This document shows positions 62,168 to 64,000 of a stretch of 64,000 nucleotides of DNA, one piece after another (position 1 is the first letter of the stretch; the number at the start of each line of letters is the position of its first letter). The notes under the pieces are model-generated. The model searched no databases. It saw only the letters and a list, made by a program, of their open reading frames with translations, and was not told the DNA's origin. The DNA lies in NCBI RefSeq assembly GCF_016890225.1, contig NZ_JAFELM010000018.1, forward strand, positions 47,782-111,781. Reading direction: 5' to 3'. A program made the position numbers and the translations under genes. The DNA comes from Bacillus suaedaesalsae (GTDB taxonomy: Bacteria; Bacillota; Bacilli; Bacillales; SA4).

Positions 62168-62284
62168 CATTCCTGTAATGATTAAAAATGGCATTTGAAC
62201 ATAAAAATAACCTCTTGGTATGATATAAGTGTCCTAAGCTTGCCGGCAAAAAGGACAAATCATATATTCCAGGAGGCTTTCAAA

Positions 62285-63571
62285 ATGAATTATAACCAAA
62301 ATAATAAGATTGCTCAAATTACTTCTCAAACACTAATTATAGGTGTTGATATTGCGAAATTCAAGCACGTAGCTCGTGCGCAGGACTATAGAGGTTTGGA
62401 GTTTGGTAAACCTCTATACTTTGGAAATGCGAGAGATAGTTTTGATAGATTTGTTGAATGGATTAAAGAGATACAGGATCAACAAAACATGAATAAAGTA
62501 ATCATTGGTGTTGAACCTACTGGACACTACTGGCTAAATTTAGCCCATTATCTAAAGGGTACTGACTTCAAGTTAGTAGTTGTCAATCCAGCTCATGTTA
62601 AGAAGACAAAGGAATTAGATGATAATTCCCCAACTAAGAATGATGTGAAAGATGCAAAGGTCATTGCCCAATTAGTGAAAGACGGAAGATACGCTGAACC
62701 TAATATTCCAGAAGGAATATATGCCGATCTTAGAATCGCTAGAAAAATACGCGATCAATTATCCGTCGACCTACAAGCGGTACAAGGGCAAATTCACAAT
62801 TGGATTGACCGATATTTCCCTGAATTCCTAACAGTCTTTAAAGATTGGGAGGGGCTTTCTGCTCTACAAATATTAAAGCTAAATCTACTACCACATGAGT
62901 TAGCTGAACTCCCTGATCAAGAGTTATTAGCTCATATTAGGAAAGCTGCAAAACGTGCAGTGGGTATAAGTAGAATAAAAGAATTAAAGAAGGTGGCCGG
63001 CGTTTCAATCGGAATCCGTGAGGGTTCAGATTTGGCCAAATTAGAGTTAAGCACGTTGTTAGATAAGTATGAACTCATTACTAAAAAGTTTGAACAACTA
63101 GAGGTTAAAAGGGACGAGCTATTAGAACAAATACCAGGAGTGCACCAAATGCTAGCGATTACTGGGATAGGAAAAGATACGATAGCTGGGTTCTTTGCAG
63201 AGATTGGAGATTTACGTTATTACTCACATCCAAGGCAAATCATTAAACTTGCAGGATTAAGCTTGATGGAACACACATCAGGAAAACATAAGGGACAAAC
63301 CAGAATAACCAAAAGAGGCAGGAGAAACCTAAGAGCCCTTTTGTTTAGAGTCATTATGCCCCTTGTAGCTAAGAATTCTGCTTTTAAAGCCTTACATGAA
63401 TACTATACAAAGCGACCTGATAATCCATTAAAAAAGATGCAGTCACTGATCGCTTTATGTAATAAATTGATACGAGTGTTATTTGCAATAGGTAAGAAAC
63501 AATTTGTGTTTAGTGAAGAAAGAATGTTGAAGGATATTCCTCATATGGCTGAATTGCCAAAAGTAGCTTAG
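62285..63571 (+). CDS. IS110-family transposase (DEDD recombinase)
   Basis: 428 aa from the ATG at 62285 (CCAGGAGGCTTTCAAA upstream; a longer frame starts before the RBS). N-terminal RuvC-like DEDD domain: D22 in IIGVDIAKFK, E77 in GVEPTGHYW, D120 and D123 in TKNDVKDAKVIA. C-terminal transposase_20 domain: ITGIGKDTIAGFFAEIG and LAGLSLMEHTSGKHKG then TKRGRRNLRALL. It appears intact and full length. These enzymes recombine DNA under guidance of a bridge/seeker RNA encoded in the element's flank. Confidence 0.93.
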   Translation: MNYNQNNKIAQITSQTLIIGVDIAKFKHVARAQDYRGLEFGKPLYFGNARDSFDRFVEWIKEIQDQQNMNKVIIGVEPTGHYWLNLAHYLKGTDFKLVVVNPAHVKKTKELDDNSPTKNDVKDAKVIAQLVKDGRYAEPNIPEGIYADLRIARKIRDQLSVDLQAVQGQIHNWIDRYFPEFLTVFKDWEGLSALQILKLNLLPHELAELPDQELLAHIRKAAKRAVGISRIKELKKVAGVSIGIREGSDLAKLELSTLLDKYELITKKFEQLEVKRDELLEQIPGVHQMLAITGIGKDTIAGFFAEIGDLRYYSHPRQIIKLAGLSLMEHTSGKHKGQTRITKRGRRNLRALLFRVIMPLVAKNSAFKALHEYYTKRPDNPLKKMQSLIALCNKLIRVLFAIGKKQFVFSEERMLKDIPHMAELPKVA

Positions 63572-63639
63572 AATTCTCGATATAACGTATAAATCATGCT
63601 TTTATAGTAGTTAATCTCAATAATTAATAGACATTTGAA

Positions 63640-63870
63640 GCACGGATTAGTCAGTAAAACAACTAAAATACGGACATAGATCCTGTCGGGAAGCATAACT
63701 GACATCTACCTCATGGAAAGGTTGGACGAAGGAATTTTGGAGCATAGACTCTGTGAGATATGGGAGGGTTGACCTCCATGAGAAATGTAGACATCCACCA
63801 GTGCGACCATACTTTAACTGGATTTCCACCTTTTGGATTAAGGTGGCTTGGGTACCTACAGTCTTTTTTG
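63640..63870 (+). ncRNA. Structured flank of the IS110 element, candidate guide RNA
   Basis: The 430 bases after the transposase contain no real gene but fold well: GGAGG-GTTGA-CCTCC (63763-63777), CCACCTTTT/AAGGTGG (63826-63846), and a longer-range pairing of CTCATGG-type bases at 63710-63716 with 63776-63782. In IS1111-type IS110 elements the guide RNA lies downstream of the transposase. Boundaries are a guess. Confidence 0.4.
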
Positions 63871-64000
63871 CTTCTCAACTCCAAAATTTAACTAAAATAC
63901 AACTTTATCCCATGTTATTAAAGTCTATTAAATATGGATGACTATGAAATCGTGAGAAAAAACGAGAAATCGAGAGATTTACCTTTCTATATAGAGGGAG

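Larger units (their letters stand above)
62168..64000 (+). mobile_element. IS110-family insertion sequence, right end not resolved
   Basis: An IS110-type transposase gene with about 115 bases of left flank and at least 300 bases of structured right flank. The left edge is placed where the small hairpin repeat breaks off; it could be off by ten bases or so. No terminal inverted repeats or clear target duplication, as expected for the family. TTGAAC-18-TATGAT in the left flank is a possible promoter for the transposase. Confidence 0.65.

Noticed and set aside
63647..63941. Short ORFs in the IS110 right flank
   Set aside because: Both strands are open over hairpin-rich sequence; more consistent with structured RNA than protein.

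Overview
The window looks like chromosomal DNA of an endospore-forming, low-GC Gram-positive bacterium of the family Bacillaceae. The evidence is two complete gerA-type germinant receptor operons, spoVR, a CotF-like spore coat gene, strong AGGAGG-type ribosome binding sites with frequent TTG/GTG starts, and a gene order that follows the Bacillus subtilis yhc-yhd segment. From memory, that order is yhcQ, yhcT, yhcU, yhcV, yhcX, pgcA, yhcY, yhcZ, yhdB, yhdC, spoVR, then yhdQ/yhdP-like genes. No rRNA, tRNA or CRISPR array was seen.

Layout. 0-1.5 kb: a wrecked IS1182-family transposase between two copies of a GC-rich intergenic repeat. 1.5-7.5 kb: an RlmI-like rRNA methyltransferase, a CotF-like coat protein, a membrane-anchored trypsin-like protease, an RluA-type pseudouridine synthase coupled to a TSUP exporter, a SurA-like protein and a tiny lipoprotein. 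7.6-10.9 kb: a signalling operon of GAF-HD-GYP, DUF3307, and an SRPBCC/zinc-ribbon/class III cyclase. 10.9-14.7 kb: first germinant receptor operon. 14.7-28.6 kb: the conserved yhc/yhd genes interleaved with a disulfide-bond pair, an oligo-1,6-glucosidase, an SDR and a secreted M14 peptidase. The kinase YhcY carries a four-Cys cluster in its GAF domain. 28.7-33.8 kb: second germinant receptor operon, then spoVR.

33.8-38.3 kb: an arsenic island. A MarR-ArsN1-ArsO-like operon faces a separate arsR gene. Three copies of one ATCAA-N6-TTGAT operator tie the two units together, and a third promoter-like site reads into what looks like a deletion scar. Next comes a DUF2243/secreted protein pair. 38.4-42.2 kb: KtrB-like potassium transporter, a probable relic of a SulP tail, a universal stress protein and a SulP anion transporter. 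42.5-49.0 kb: a CitA/CitB-type two-component system, the TctCBA tricarboxylate transporter with a probable CcpA site inside a hairpin, and an AEC transporter. 49.0-54.3 kb: a GtrA/GT2/polytopic membrane glycosylation trio on the minus strand and a YknW/YknX-like pair without its ABC transporter. 54.4-57.0 kb: two GC-rich repeats, a MerR gene whose start is broken, and a CNNM/CorC exporter with a hairpin over its ribosome binding site.

57.2-62.2 kb is the most accessory-looking part. It is a string of short genes (ankyrin, DUF4274 and other immunity-like proteins, a YkvA protein, a tandem GNAT) punctuated by at least eight copies of a small hairpin repeat. The array ends at an IS110-family element whose downstream non-coding flank is strongly structured and may encode its guide RNA.
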